From the NCBI RefSeq assembly GCF_001012825.1, contig NZ_LCZJ02000026.1, positions 408,761 through 472,760 of the forward strand: 64,000 bases of DNA, in the 5' to 3' direction. The notes beneath the pieces are model-generated. The model saw only the letters and a list, made by a program, of their open reading frames with translations, had not been told where the DNA came from and searched no databases. This document shows positions 9,387 through 17,662 of the stretch, one piece after another. Made by a program: the position numbers and the translations under genes. This DNA comes from Paenibacillus etheri (GTDB lineage: Bacteria > Bacillota > Bacilli > Paenibacillales > Paenibacillaceae). The stretch's first letter is position 1; every line of letters begins with the position of its first letter.

Positions 9387-10427
9387 TTGAGAGTACACGT
9401 CTCGGATCTAAAACCTGGTAATCACCTTAACGCGGACGCATATAGTTCTAGGGGTTTACATGTATTACCAAAAGGATCACTGCTCCAAATAAATGATATC
9501 GCCAAGCTGATGCAGCTTGGAGTTGATTATGTCGATATCGAGACGTTGGAGGAAGAGGCATCCTCCCTCAGCAGACCTTCAATTATTCAGACGGTGACCA
9601 CTAGTTTTGATACCATGATTGAGGGCTTCGAGTCTCTTTATATGGAAGCATTATTAAAAGGAAGCTTCAATCAATCCGTGGTAAATGATATTCTTCAGCC
9701 TTCGCTTCAAACTTTGGACAAGCATAAAGATGTAGTATCCCTCTTGCTTTTGCTAGATCGCGAAGATAACTATACCTACAATCACTCCCTTCAGGTAGGC
9801 ATGCTCTCTTATTATATTGCGATATGGCTTGGTTATTCCAAACAAGAATGCTATGAAATTGGTCGTGCAGGATATTTGATTGATATTGGAAAATGCCGAA
9901 TTTCACCCTCTCTCTTGAACAAACCAGGGAAGTTAACGCCAGATGAGTTCGAGGAAATCAAACTACATACTAAGTACGGCTACGAAATCATACGCAATTC
10001 CATGGACGATTCTTATACAGCTTTGGCTGCTCTCCAGCATCATGAACGTGAGGACGGCTCTGGTTATCCCAGCGGTCTAAGCAAAGTCGATATTCATCCT
10101 TATGCACAAATTGCAGCTGTAGCTGACATCTATAGTGCGATGACTTCTAAACGAGTCTATCAGTCGAAGCAAGAGCTTATTTCCGTCCTGCGTGAAATAA
10201 ACAATCTAAGTTTCGGTAAACTGAACGCTAAAACTGTGCAAGCCTTTATCCAGCATTTAATGCCCAATTTCATCGGCAAGCGTGTGTTGCTGAGTACGGA
10301 TGATACAGGTGTGATTATCATGAACAATCCGGTCGATATTTTCCGGCCACTGGTCAAGGTTGATGGACTGTTTGTCGATTTATCCCGTGAGCGAAATGTT
10401 GCTATTGTAGAGATTTACATGGACTAA
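9387..10427 (+). CDS. HD-GYP paralogue with degenerate HD motif
   Basis: 346 residues, same architecture as the protein at 4871-5974 (MRVHVSDLKPGNHLNADAYS at the N-terminus; HSLQVG, HTKYGYEI, HHEREDGSGYP, DIYSAMTSKR). The HDIGK motif reads IDIGK (GYLIDIGKCRIS), so the first metal-binding His is replaced by Ile while the Asp remains. This suggests an inactive or altered enzyme that could act as a c-di-GMP-responsive partner. It starts with TTG eight bases after AAAGGTGG. Confidence 0.9.
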   Translation: MRVHVSDLKPGNHLNADAYSSRGLHVLPKGSLLQINDIAKLMQLGVDYVDIETLEEEASSLSRPSIIQTVTTSFDTMIEGFESLYMEALLKGSFNQSVVNDILQPSLQTLDKHKDVVSLLLLLDREDNYTYNHSLQVGMLSYYIAIWLGYSKQECYEIGRAGYLIDIGKCRISPSLLNKPGKLTPDEFEEIKLHTKYGYEIIRNSMDDSYTALAALQHHEREDGSGYPSGLSKVDIHPYAQIAAVADIYSAMTSKRVYQSKQELISVLREINNLSFGKLNAKTVQAFIQHLMPNFIGKRVLLSTDDTGVIIMNNPVDIFRPLVKVDGLFVDLSRERNVAIVEIYMD

Positions 10428-10429
10428 GG

Positions 10430-10646
10430 CGTTTCGATTCCTCCCATACCCTCTCTTCCAAGGAAGGGTCACAAGGGTTCCACGCTCTGGATACCTGGAA
10501 GTTTGGTGGAAACTTGTGATGGTGTGGATAGAAGGAACTCCGAGCGCGATCTCGTCTTGAGGCCCCTGCTTTGCTGCGCAAAGCTCGGAACCTCAAAGCT
10601 ATCTTTCGTATTCCATGATCCCCCGTTTTCTTTCGGGGGATTTTTT
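10430..10646 (+). ncRNA. Structured RNA candidate ending in a terminator (class not recognised)
   Basis: The 217 bases after the HD-GYP stop contain several stems in order: ACCC..CTTCC/GGAAGGGT near 10449-10469, TCACAAG..TTCCAC / GTGGAA..CTTGTGA (10469-10483 with 10506-10519), TTGAGG/CCTCAA (10557-10562 with 10591-10596) enclosing GCTTTGC/GCAAAGC, and TCCCCC/GGGGGA followed by TTTTTT at 10619-10646. No convincing open frame covers it. It may be an independent small RNA or the long 3' UTR of the HD-GYP gene. I could not match it to 6S, SRP, RNase P, tmRNA or a known riboswitch. Confidence 0.45.
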
Positions 10647-10833
10647 CTGTTGTATTTTGTGAAACAGAATTTATGTATATTGAGCTGGAATGTAGTTCTG
10701 TTGTATTTTGTGCAATCAATAATAGTAACATGCCCTTTAATAGCACATTTTTTGAATAACAGTTGCACAAAGTGCAATAGATGTTATTTTGTGAGCGGTA
10801 AAAGAACTTTCTATTGTATATACTACAATAGAA
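10645..10833. repeat. Cluster of short direct and inverted repeats
   Basis: Two 20-bp near-identical copies of TTCTGTTGTATTTTGTGMAA lie at 10645-10664 and 10696-10715. They are followed by the palindrome TTGCAC-AAA-GTGCAA (10763-10777) and a perfect inverted repeat TTCTATTGTA-TATAC-TACAATAGAA (10809-10833). No gene is visible. The rest of the gap to 11010 holds only AT-rich sequence. Confidence 0.6.
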
Positions 10834-11024
10834 GCTCCGAATCCTGGATGTCTAATTCCGTACCTTCCTTTATCAAACCTTCCTTTAAATATCCCACAGA
10901 TCCTCCCATTGCTCGAAATCCTTAGTCATTCTTAACCTTCCTATCATTATTCTCATGATGACTGATTTACAATTTTTTTGGCGAGACTAATATGTGGCTT
11001 AAATATTTCTAGGAGGGTAAAAGT

Positions 11025-11273
11025 ATGCTTCCAGTCCATGAACGTCTTGCCGAGCTATTCACTCTAAGTCGTCTACGCCAGCTTACAGCCTCCGAAGAAA
11101 TGGAACAACAGCAATGCCTTCAAGTGAATGCCACTTACTGTTGGGAGATGGCCCGACTACAGAATGAAATCTTGTTAGCGGAACAAACAACGGATACACA
11201 GTGGCATCAGGATATTTGTGCCCAAATGTTTGAGCTCCGTATAACGGGAAGGTTGCCCAAGCGCCCGAAGTAA
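11025..11273 (+). CDS. Small conserved-looking hypothetical protein, 82 aa
   Basis: AGGAGGG precedes the ATG. The protein is hydrophilic and mostly helical with several Gln-rich stretches (EEMEQQQCLQVN) and a basic C-terminus (GRLPKRPK). It has no signal peptide or membrane segment. I recognise no domain and assign no function. Convergent with the ABC transporter pair, with a shared terminator between them. Confidence 0.7.
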   Translation: MLPVHERLAELFTLSRLRQLTASEEMEQQQCLQVNATYCWEMARLQNEILLAEQTTDTQWHQDICAQMFELRITGRLPKRPK

Positions 11274-11289
11274 TTAAACGTACGATATA

Positions 11290-11334
11290 AAACAGCCCAC
11301 TCCTCATTTGCTTTCGCAAAGGGAATGAGCTGTT
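11290..11334. terminator. Bidirectional terminator
   Basis: AACAGC..CTCATT and AATGAGCTGTT form a hairpin around TGCTTTCGCAAA, between the convergent stops at 11273 and 11343. Confidence 0.6.
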
Positions 11335-11342
11335 GTTCTGAG

Positions 11343-13202
11343 CTATAGGAAGCGGAATTGCGCTTCTATCAAACCGTTATATACACCATCACGTGATGTC
11401 AGTTCTCGGTGGGTTCCTTCTTCCTTAATCTCACCGTGGTCCAGAACGACTATTTTATCCGCATGTCGGATGGTAGATAGTCTATGGGCAACGATAAAGG
11501 AGGTCCGACCCTGGAGTAAGATTTTGAGTGCCTCCTGAATCTTCAGCTCCGTCTCTGTATCGATACTAGCTGTAGCTTCATCAAGGATCAGAATCCGTGG
11601 ATTCGCCAATAGTGCACGGGCAAAGGAGAGCAGCTGACGCTGTCCCATAGATAAGGCACTACCACGCTCTTCTACCTCTGTCTCATACCCTCCAGGAAGC
11701 TTCATAATAAAGTCATGGGCATCTACTGCTTTCGCGGTATTTTCCACTTCTTCATCGGTAGCATCCAGTCGACCAAACCGAATATTATCACGAATTGTTC
11801 CTGAGAAAATAAAGGTATCCTGCAACACGATTCCGATCTGCCTTCTCAGACTATCCAGTGTAACTTCACGGATATCTTCACCGTCAATCGTAATTCTTCC
11901 GCTCTTAATATCATAGAACCGGCCAATCAGGTTAATAATCGTACTTTTACCTGAGCCAGTATGACCCACAAGCGCGATCGATTGTCCAGCTTTTACATCC
12001 AGATCGATGCCTTTTAAAGCCGCCCGACCTTTTTCATATTCAAAAACGACCTTATTAAAGTTAATATCTCCACGAATCGTTCCTAGTGGTTTAGCCCCTG
12101 GATTATCTTGAATAGAAGGCTGCTCATCCAAATATTCAAAGATCCGTTCTGAGGAGGCCATCGCTACCAGCAGCTGGTTATACATCTGGCCCAGACGGTT
12201 GATCGGGTCCCAGAAGTTGCTGACATAAGAGCTGAACGCTACCAGCAAACCGACTGTAAGCTCGCCAGATTGGATAAGATATGCCCCTAACCAAAAGAGG
12301 ATCATCGTTCCAAAACCACCAGTGATCTCGATCATTGGGCCGAAAGCTTGGTTCATCGCAGATGCTTTATTCCAAGATTTTTTGCTATCTGTATTCATAA
12401 AATCGAAATAATTCATATTTTCACGTTCTTGTGTATAAGCTTGTGTGACTCTGATCCCCTGAATCGATTCATTCAAGTGGGAATTAATTCTAGAGTTCTT
12501 CATCCGCACATCCTGCCAAGCGATCCGAATCTTCTGGCGCAGCTTAGTAGAAATAAAGAACATGATCGGAACCGTAACCATTACAGCAAGACCAAGTTTC
12601 CAGTTGATCAATAACAGAATAATGGTAATCCCTAGAAGCTGCACACAGTCAATCATCAGATTGACTACCCCGTTCGTGAACAAATCCTGCAGTGAGTTGA
12701 TATCATTCGTCACACGTACTAATACCGATCCTGCCGGGCGTTTATCGAAGAAGTTAAACGAGAGCTTCTGAATATGCTTGAACAAGTCAGAACGCAAGTC
12801 ATAAATGACTCTTTGTCCAATGATGTTCGTGTACTTAATTCGGTACACACCAGCAATCCATTGAATGAGATATAAGACAATCACACCTGCCGTGAGCGAA
12901 TAAAGAAGTGTTAAGCTTGGATTCCCAACCTTAGGCGCTATAGCACGGTCGATAGCTAAGCTTGTCAAGAAGGGAACGGTCAGCTTCGTAATGGTTCCCA
13001 GAATCATCATGATAGAAACCAGTGGAAGCATCTGTTTGGCGTAAGGCTTCATATAGCTGAATAATCTGGTAAACTGCTTCCAGTCAAACGCTTTGTCGAT
13101 TACATCATCATCTTTGTACACGAAGCGTTCATCAAGTGTCTTCTGCTCGGCTGCTTTACGCTTTGCTCCCGTAGCGGTGTTCTGTTTGGCTTCAAGTTTC
13201 AT
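11343..13202 (-). CDS. ABC exporter half, catalytic partner (BmrD/YheH-like)
   Basis: About 619 residues: a six-helix exporter membrane domain (about 50-340) and a nucleotide-binding domain with Walker A GHTGSGKST, signature variant LSMGQRQL, and Walker B ILILDEATASID with the catalytic Glu. The signature Gly is replaced by Met, while the partner at 13208 has a canonical LSGGQ. This is the pattern of a heterodimeric multidrug-type exporter. I chose the ATG at 13202 (spacing eight from GGGGAGGAG) rather than the GTG at 13211 that overlaps the previous stop. Confidence 0.9.
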   Translation of the reverse strand: MKLEAKQNTATGAKRKAAEQKTLDERFVYKDDDVIDKAFDWKQFTRLFSYMKPYAKQMLPLVSIMMILGTITKLTVPFLTSLAIDRAIAPKVGNPSLTLLYSLTAGVIVLYLIQWIAGVYRIKYTNIIGQRVIYDLRSDLFKHIQKLSFNFFDKRPAGSVLVRVTNDINSLQDLFTNGVVNLMIDCVQLLGITIILLLINWKLGLAVMVTVPIMFFISTKLRQKIRIAWQDVRMKNSRINSHLNESIQGIRVTQAYTQERENMNYFDFMNTDSKKSWNKASAMNQAFGPMIEITGGFGTMILFWLGAYLIQSGELTVGLLVAFSSYVSNFWDPINRLGQMYNQLLVAMASSERIFEYLDEQPSIQDNPGAKPLGTIRGDINFNKVVFEYEKGRAALKGIDLDVKAGQSIALVGHTGSGKSTIINLIGRFYDIKSGRITIDGEDIREVTLDSLRRQIGIVLQDTFIFSGTIRDNIRFGRLDATDEEVENTAKAVDAHDFIMKLPGGYETEVEERGSALSMGQRQLLSFARALLANPRILILDEATASIDTETELKIQEALKILLQGRTSFIVAHRLSTIRHADKIVVLDHGEIKEEGTHRELTSRDGVYNGLIEAQFRFL

Positions 13203-13207
13203 ATGCC

Positions 13208-14968
13208 TCACTCCTCCCCTCTTCCGGTAGCTCTTGCCAGATAGTCAGCATATTGTATCCGGTATACATCCTGGTAGGGACCCGGAACTTCAATTAGCTC
13301 CTGATGAGTACCACGCTGCTGAACATGACCTTCGTTCATGACAATGATCTGATCCGCATGACGCAAGGAGGATATCCGATGGGCGATTATAAGTGTTGTA
13401 CGTCCATTCATGACCTCTTGGAACCCCGCTTGAATCTCATGCTCCGTTTCCATATCGACAGCACTGGTCGCATCATCGAGGATGAGGATACGCGGATTCT
13501 TAAGCAGGGCTCTTGCGATGGCAATCCGCTGCTTTTGTCCGCCAGAGAGACCCATCCCGCGTTCACCCACTACAGTGTCATAGCCGTCTGCCATCTCCAT
13601 AATGAAATCATGCGCCTTAGCCAACTGCGCAGCACGGATAATCTCTTCCATGCTTACATTTTTCAAGCCATATGAAATGTTGTTGCGGATGGATGAGGAG
13701 AACAGGAACGTTTCCTGGAATACGGTGGCAATCTGTGACCGCAGGCTGCGCACATTGTATTCTCTAATATCAATACCATCCAGCGTAATACTACCTTCAT
13801 TGACATCGTAAGCACGCATCATCAGTTGAGTAATAGTGGATTTACCTGAACCTGTGCCCCCAAGAAATCCGATAATTTCCCCTGATTTAGCTTCAAAATG
13901 GATGTCAGTAACTGCAGGCATTTTGTTCCCGTACGCAAAGGTGACATGATTAAAGGCAACATCCCCCTTAACCTCGGAAGGTACCAGTTCACGGGCATTC
14001 TCTTTATCCTTCACATCAATGGTTTGATTAAGTACTTCAAGTACACGTTCTCCCGAAGCTTTGGACTGTGTATAGTTATTGATATGGAAACCAAGGCCCC
14101 ATACCGGTCCAATGATGTACCAAATCAAACTGAAGAAGGCAACCAATTCGCCTAGTGACATTTTCCCGTTAATGACGAGTGTCCCACCTACGCCTAACAG
14201 AATAGCTATACTAACCGATGCTAAAAGCTCCATGATAGGAAAAAACTTACTCCAGAGCTCTGCGGCAAAAATCTGATTATTCTTATAACGTTCGTTACGG
14301 TGTGAGAATTTTTCAACTTCGTGAGCCTCTCTAGCAAACGATTTGACAGTACGCACACCGGTGATATTCTCCTGTACAGCCGTTGTCAGAGAACTCAGCG
14401 CAAGGCGCATCTCTTGAAAGGCCGGATGAATCTTCGACTCAAATCTTAAAGCTACTGCTGCAAGAAATGGCATAGTAATCAAGGTAACCAATGTTAGCTG
14501 CCAATTAATGGTGAACATCATGATAGAACCAAAAAGCACCATAAAAAATACATTAAGCAGCTGAGCGAAACCAAAACCGATAAAGTTCCGGATCGCTTCT
14601 AAATCCCCGGTCAGCCGGGACATCAGATCTCCTGTTTTCGCGGTATCATAATAACGGAAAGATAGAAATTGCAATTTCTCATAACAAGCGTTACGTAGCC
14701 GGTATGCTAGAAAATTACCTAACCGCCCTCCGTAAAAACCATGTGCAAATTGCAGGCATGCCTTTACGATTACTACTACTAACACACTGAGCGCCAACAC
14801 GGGCACCTCTTTAAACTTGAGTGGAACAATTACATCATCGATCAGCTTCCTTAACAAATTGGGGGTAATTAGCCCCACTGCAGTTGCGGCGGCCAAGCAT
14901 ACAATCGAAAGAATCAAATAATGCAGTTTCTCTCGGTAATAGCCTCGCAGTTGCCTGAGAACATCCAT
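13208..14968 (-). CDS. ABC exporter half with degenerate catalytic site (BmrC/YheI-like)
   Basis: 586 residues: a six-helix membrane domain, Walker A GGTGSGKST, signature LSGGQKQR, and Walker B ILILDDATSAVD, where Asp replaces the catalytic Glu. In B. subtilis BmrC the same substitution makes one of the two ATP sites non-hydrolytic. It is first in the operon with the partner gene 3' of it. AGGAGGAG precedes the ATG. I saw no clear leader peptide or attenuator like that of bmrB. The substrate is unknown; multidrug or lipid export is inferred from the family. Confidence 0.9.
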   Translation of the reverse strand: MDVLRQLRGYYREKLHYLILSIVCLAAATAVGLITPNLLRKLIDDVIVPLKFKEVPVLALSVLVVVIVKACLQFAHGFYGGRLGNFLAYRLRNACYEKLQFLSFRYYDTAKTGDLMSRLTGDLEAIRNFIGFGFAQLLNVFFMVLFGSIMMFTINWQLTLVTLITMPFLAAVALRFESKIHPAFQEMRLALSSLTTAVQENITGVRTVKSFAREAHEVEKFSHRNERYKNNQIFAAELWSKFFPIMELLASVSIAILLGVGGTLVINGKMSLGELVAFFSLIWYIIGPVWGLGFHINNYTQSKASGERVLEVLNQTIDVKDKENARELVPSEVKGDVAFNHVTFAYGNKMPAVTDIHFEAKSGEIIGFLGGTGSGKSTITQLMMRAYDVNEGSITLDGIDIREYNVRSLRSQIATVFQETFLFSSSIRNNISYGLKNVSMEEIIRAAQLAKAHDFIMEMADGYDTVVGERGMGLSGGQKQRIAIARALLKNPRILILDDATSAVDMETEHEIQAGFQEVMNGRTTLIIAHRISSLRHADQIIVMNEGHVQQRGTHQELIEVPGPYQDVYRIQYADYLARATGRGEE

Positions 14969-15278
14969 ATCTCTCCTCCTAACTATTTTAGCGCTTACAA
15001 TTTTAGTGACTTTAAGCAGTGTATCATCCCTAATTTAAAGCGGCAAAGGGTAGAATTGAGCGTTTATCCTGTTATTTCGGAAAAAAGACCCATATATAGG
15101 TGATAAACGACCATCATTGTCTTAAAATACTCGAGTTTCCTCCTTAATGCTGTTGAATTAAGAAACATCATGATCCTTGATGTGATCGCCCCCTCCAAAG
15201 AAAACCTTTATCAGGATTTTTTTGCTTAAAATTCGGATTTTACCCTCTCTAATAAAAACCTCACTTCAATTTCCAAAT
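14969..15278. other. Non-coding stretch upstream of the ABC operon
   Basis: No supported gene. It should carry the ABC operon promoter (minus strand), but I see no convincing -35/-10 pair. It ends at the island's left boundary. Confidence 0.5.
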
Positions 15279-15347
15279 AAAAAATACGTATCCGAGTGAC
15301 TTGAGCATAAAGCATCAAGATCACTGCGAATACGTATTTGCTATTAC
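15279..15347 (+). pseudogene. Remnant of a tyrosine recombinase 3' end (older integration)
   Basis: This stretch aligns base for base, with scattered substitutions and small gaps, to the intact recombinase end at 20733-20805 (AAAATACGTATCCG and ATCAAGATCACTGCGAATACG against AAAATACGTGTCCG and GTCAAGATCACAGCGGACACG). Stops and frameshifts make it non-coding. It sits about 35 bp left of a copy of the sufB 3' end, the same arrangement as at the right boundary. Confidence 0.6.
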
Positions 15348-15380
15348 CTATTGAGTGAAGCCGGTACCTTATAAATCAGG

Positions 15381-15413
15381 TTAACCGATGCTTCCCTCCA
15401 TTTCAAACTTAAT
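15381..15413 (-). other. Left attachment site: duplicated sufB 3' end
   Basis: On the minus strand this encodes [10 protein letters not shown] followed by TAA, exactly the last ten SufB residues, although the intact sufB is 5.5 kb away (stop at 20920). About 25 of 30 bases match the true sufB end. Flanking similarity (AAGCC..AGGTTA) extends the repeat to about 15360. This is the signature of site-specific integration into the 3' end of a conserved gene. Confidence 0.75.
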
Positions 15414-15503
15414 TATTTTTGGCTTTCACATCTATTCAAATCGTGTTTCTACTATTATAAATAGCTAATGTCATGTCATGCTATATCATAGCATTTCATA
15501 TCT

Positions 15504-15526
15504 AAGGGGGCAAAAAAGGGGCAAAT
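15504..15526. repeat. G-rich motif shared with the right boundary
   Basis: AAGGGGGCAAAAAAGGGGC recurs as AAAGGGGGGCAAAAAGGGGGC at 20858-20879, right after the recombinase stop. It is probably part of the attachment region. On the left it lies inside the island rather than between recombinase and sufB copy, so the two ends are not simple equivalents. Confidence 0.5.
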
Positions 15527-15678
15527 ATTGCCGCCTTCAACTTTGGACTCCAATAGGAATCATTAATGGCAGAACTCGAACCCAATGATGATTAGGAGAG
15601 CTAACCGCCAGATGCTGAACTGGACTTAAGAATTTTTTAAAATATGGGGTTAGGAAATTTTCCTGGAGGTAGATGATT

Positions 15679-15855
15679 ATGAAAACTGAGGAATTAACAC
15701 CTTCTGAAGTGTTGGTAATAAAAAGAGCTCTGTCAGATGCCATCCATCAGTATGAAAGAGACTTGGTAATATTCACAGGAACACCTATAGCTGAGTTAAG
15801 CAGATTATCTTTAAAGGATGCAAAGTCGGCTCTGAAAAAGATTAAAGGAGAGTAG
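15679..15855 (+). CDS. Island hypothetical protein, 58 aa
   Basis: MKTEELTPSEVLVIKRAL at the start, then a short helical protein rich in Lys and Leu. The ATG at 15679 is nine bases from GGAGG; the ATG at 15673 is too close. Its N-terminus resembles that of the next gene (MKSEEL), and the two are six bases apart, so they look like an operon. Function not recognised. Confidence 0.6.
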   Translation: MKTEELTPSEVLVIKRALSDAIHQYERDLVIFTGTPIAELSRLSLKDAKSALKKIKGE

Positions 15856-15861
15856 ATAAAT

Positions 15862-16068
15862 ATGAAATCTGAAGAATTGAGCCAAGGTAGACGGATCCGC
15901 ATTAAAGATGGTCAACCCAACGGATACGGCAGCCGTACAGGTAGATTAGTAGCTATTGAAGTAATAGTAGATATAGGAGAACCGCTGCTGCTCAGAGTAG
16001 GTCCGGAAGCGCTAGAAGTGGTGCCAGAAGATCCGCTACCTCCAGGATGGGAAGAAGTCGAGATATAA
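15862..16068 (+). CDS. Island hypothetical protein, 68 aa
   Basis: A small acidic protein with an early basic GRRIRIKDGQPNGYGSRTG segment and a Pro-rich tail (PEDPLPPGWEEVEI). It sounds like a small beta-barrel fold, but I recognise no family. AGGAG from the end of the preceding gene serves as ribosome binding site, implying translational coupling. Confidence 0.6.
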   Translation: MKSEELSQGRRIRIKDGQPNGYGSRTGRLVAIEVIVDIGEPLLLRVGPEALEVVPEDPLPPGWEEVEI

Positions 16069-16121
16069 AAAGACTTATAACCATCAAACCTTTAAAAATT
16101 AAAAAAATAAAACTTATTGAT

Positions 16122-16162
16122 ACGTATAATTAATACGTTGACACGCACTATTAACACGTGTA
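16122..16162. promoter_or_regulatory. Operator-like inverted repeats at the hicAB promoter
   Basis: ACGTAT-AATTA-ATACGT (16122-16138) is a perfect inverted repeat ending at the -35. ACACG (16141-16145) and CGTGT (16157-16161) flank the spacer. The position suits binding of the HicB ribbon-helix-helix domain for autorepression; that role is inferred. Confidence 0.5.
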
Positions 16163-16166
16163 TAAT
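16138..16166 (+). promoter_or_regulatory. Consensus sigma-A promoter for hicAB
   Basis: TTGACA (16138-16143), a 17-bp spacer, then TATAAT (16161-16166), both perfect matches. The hicA ATG is 22 bases further on. Confidence 0.85.
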
Positions 16167-16187
16167 ATAGATATAAGGAGGGTTGAG

Positions 16188-16376
16188 ATGAAGGCTTACA
16201 GTTCAAGAGAAATCATAAAAATTCTTGAAGAGGACGGATGGTATATAATCGGAGTACATGGCAGTCATCATTACTTCAAACATCCTACAAAGCCCGGTAA
16301 GATTACGGTGCCACACCCTAGAAGCAGCTTTCCTCCCAAGACACAAAAGAGTATTCTAAAATCAGCAGGGTTGTAG
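16188..16376 (+). CDS. hicA: HicA toxin (mRNA interferase)
   Basis: 62 residues with a dsRBD-like HicA fold: SSREIIKILEEDGWYIIGVHGSHHYFKHP and ITVPHPR, the conserved Gly-Ser-His-His segment holding the catalytic His. HicA cleaves mRNA and is held by HicB. AAGGAGGG precedes the ATG at 16188. The order hicA-hicB under a strong promoter is typical. Probably maintains the island. Confidence 0.9.
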   Translation: MKAYSSREIIKILEEDGWYIIGVHGSHHYFKHPTKPGKITVPHPRSSFPPKTQKSILKSAGL

Positions 16377-16391
16377 GGGCACAAGCCCCTC
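16374..16391 (+). other. Hairpin between hicA and hicB
   Basis: AGGGGC-ACAA-GCCCCT begins at the hicA stop. It is not followed by a clear T run, so it may modulate rather than end transcription before hicB. Confidence 0.4.
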
Positions 16392-16413
16392 TCCCCCGAG
16401 GAGGTTAATATAA

Positions 16414-16836
16414 ATGAGCAAGAAAGATGTTTATCGCTACTGGGCGTTGCTAGACACGGCAGACGAAGGAATCTCTGTTCGTTTTCCCGATCTGCCCGGA
16501 TGTCTGACTTCTGGTGATACAGCTGAAGAAGCACACGCCGCAGCACGTGAAGCTCTTGAGGGGTTTATGTATGTGATGGAGCAAGACAATGACCCTATTC
16601 CTTCACCGTCTGCGCTCGGTGATATTTTGAAGCAAGCTGATCCGACAGAGGCTGCCTGTGAAGTGCAGGTCTATATGCCAACTGTTAGGGATGCAATGGA
16701 AGCTAAGGCTGTAAAAAAAACACTTACGGTACCAAAGTGGTTAAACGATGAGGCAGAAAAACAGCATCTGAACTTTAGCCAAGTATTGCAAGAGGGATTG
16801 AAACGAAGTCTTGGAATCGAAAAGCAACGCATTTAA
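16414..16836 (+). CDS. hicB: HicB antitoxin
   Basis: 140 residues. The partially degraded RNase H-like HicB domain (YWALLDTADEGISVRFPDLPGC, GDTAEEAHAAAREALEGF) is followed by a C-terminal ribbon-helix-helix-like region (KKTLTVPKWLNDEAEKQHLNFSQVLQEGL) that binds operator DNA. It neutralises HicA and represses the operon. GAGGAGG precedes the ATG. Confidence 0.9.
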   Translation: MSKKDVYRYWALLDTADEGISVRFPDLPGCLTSGDTAEEAHAAAREALEGFMYVMEQDNDPIPSPSALGDILKQADPTEAACEVQVYMPTVRDAMEAKAVKKTLTVPKWLNDEAEKQHLNFSQVLQEGLKRSLGIEKQRI

Positions 16837-16842
16837 TTAGAT

Positions 16843-16876
16843 AAATCCCGCCGACCAATTATGGTTGACGGGATTT
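16843..16876. terminator. Terminator after hicB
   Basis: AAATCCCG..CC / GG..CGGGATTT inverted repeat between the convergent stops at 16836 and 16884. Confidence 0.65.
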
Positions 16877-16883
16877 CGTTATT

Positions 16884-17351
16884 TCAGGTAGTCTTTAAAA
16901 TGCTTCCAAGTTCTGTTGTGTATTTGGTTAGTCGTAGGCTGATTTCTGTCCGCATCACATCTCGAGTTAATCCAAAGCGTTCCTGATATCCCCGGCAAAA
17001 GATTTTGTAATACGTGATAAATTCGTCTTGCTCATCCGCCAGCATTTTAATATTCCGCTGCTTCAGCTCTTTCTGTAGTCGATAGGTATACTGCACGATC
17101 CGGCGCTGTATGGCTTCGCCAGCCATCAAAAAGGTACGTTTAAGAATGTTGCTGGAGTGTTCGAGCTCCTTCAGGCTCTTGCCGACCATCGTATCTATGT
17201 AGGGAAGCAAAATGAGGTCTCGAACCATCGTACGCTCCTCCATAGTTATCATTTTATCTGATTTCTCACGCTGTTGTTCCTCGTACTGCTCAACATGCTC
17301 GGTCATGATCATTTTCGTTTTCCAGCGTTCATTTCCCTCAAGTTTGGTCAC
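16884..17351 (-). CDS. Island hypothetical protein, 155 aa (third gene of SOS-like operon)
   Basis: A helical, charged protein without signal or membrane segments, with possible coiled coil in EHVEQYEEQQREKSDKMITM. It begins with GTG, five bases after AGGAGGGG, which overlaps the stop of the preceding gene. Function not recognised. Its place in an operon with a LexA-like box suggests damage-related expression. Confidence 0.7.
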   Translation of the reverse strand: MTKLEGNERWKTKMIMTEHVEQYEEQQREKSDKMITMEERTMVRDLILLPYIDTMVGKSLKELEHSSNILKRTFLMAGEAIQRRIVQYTYRLQKELKQRNIKMLADEQDEFITYYKIFCRGYQERFGLTRDVMRTEISLRLTKYTTELGSILKTT

Positions 17352-17362
17352 AGTGACCCCTC

Positions 17363-17662
17363 CTAATGATAAAGCCAGTAATCAATATTAGTACCGCTTC
17401 TTTCGTTCTCTGTGCCTTGTTGTGGCGTTTTTTCGTACGGCACGTTCCGTTCCCAATTATCGATAATAATTGTTGTCTCAATAGGCGTAGACACATCCCA
17501 AACTATATAATGCTCCGCAGCCAGCACCTTAAAACCCTTGATTATCTCTGCAGGGTGGCGTCCGCTCAATCGTCCCAACTCTTTGATGTTTGGCATTCGC
17601 CTGAAGTGATATCTAAACTGAGATATAATCCGCAGCAGTTTGCGCGAAGTATCATCAAGCAT
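17363..17662 (-). CDS. Island hypothetical protein with HTH-like N-terminus, 99 aa
   Basis: Starts MLDDTSRKLLRIISQFRYHF. The region FRRMPNIKELGRLSGRHPAEIIKGFKVL reads like a winged-helix or LexA-like helix-turn-helix. The start ATG at 17662 overlaps the end of the upstream gene by eight bases (coupled). The C-terminus is polar. A DNA-binding role is inferred only from pattern. Confidence 0.65.
   Translation of the reverse strand: MLDDTSRKLLRIISQFRYHFRRMPNIKELGRLSGRHPAEIIKGFKVLAAEHYIVWDVSTPIETTIIIDNWERNVPYEKTPQQGTENERSGTNIDYWLYH

Noticed and set aside
10430-10646. Cyclic-di-GMP riboswitch or T-box
   Set aside because: It follows an HD-GYP gene rather than preceding one. The GEMM core and the T-box motif are absent, and the element ends in a terminator with no downstream gene close by.
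10402-10925. Overlapping open frames on both strands over the RNA candidate
   Set aside because: No ribosome binding sites and no recognisable protein sequence; they run through the terminator hairpin and palindromes.
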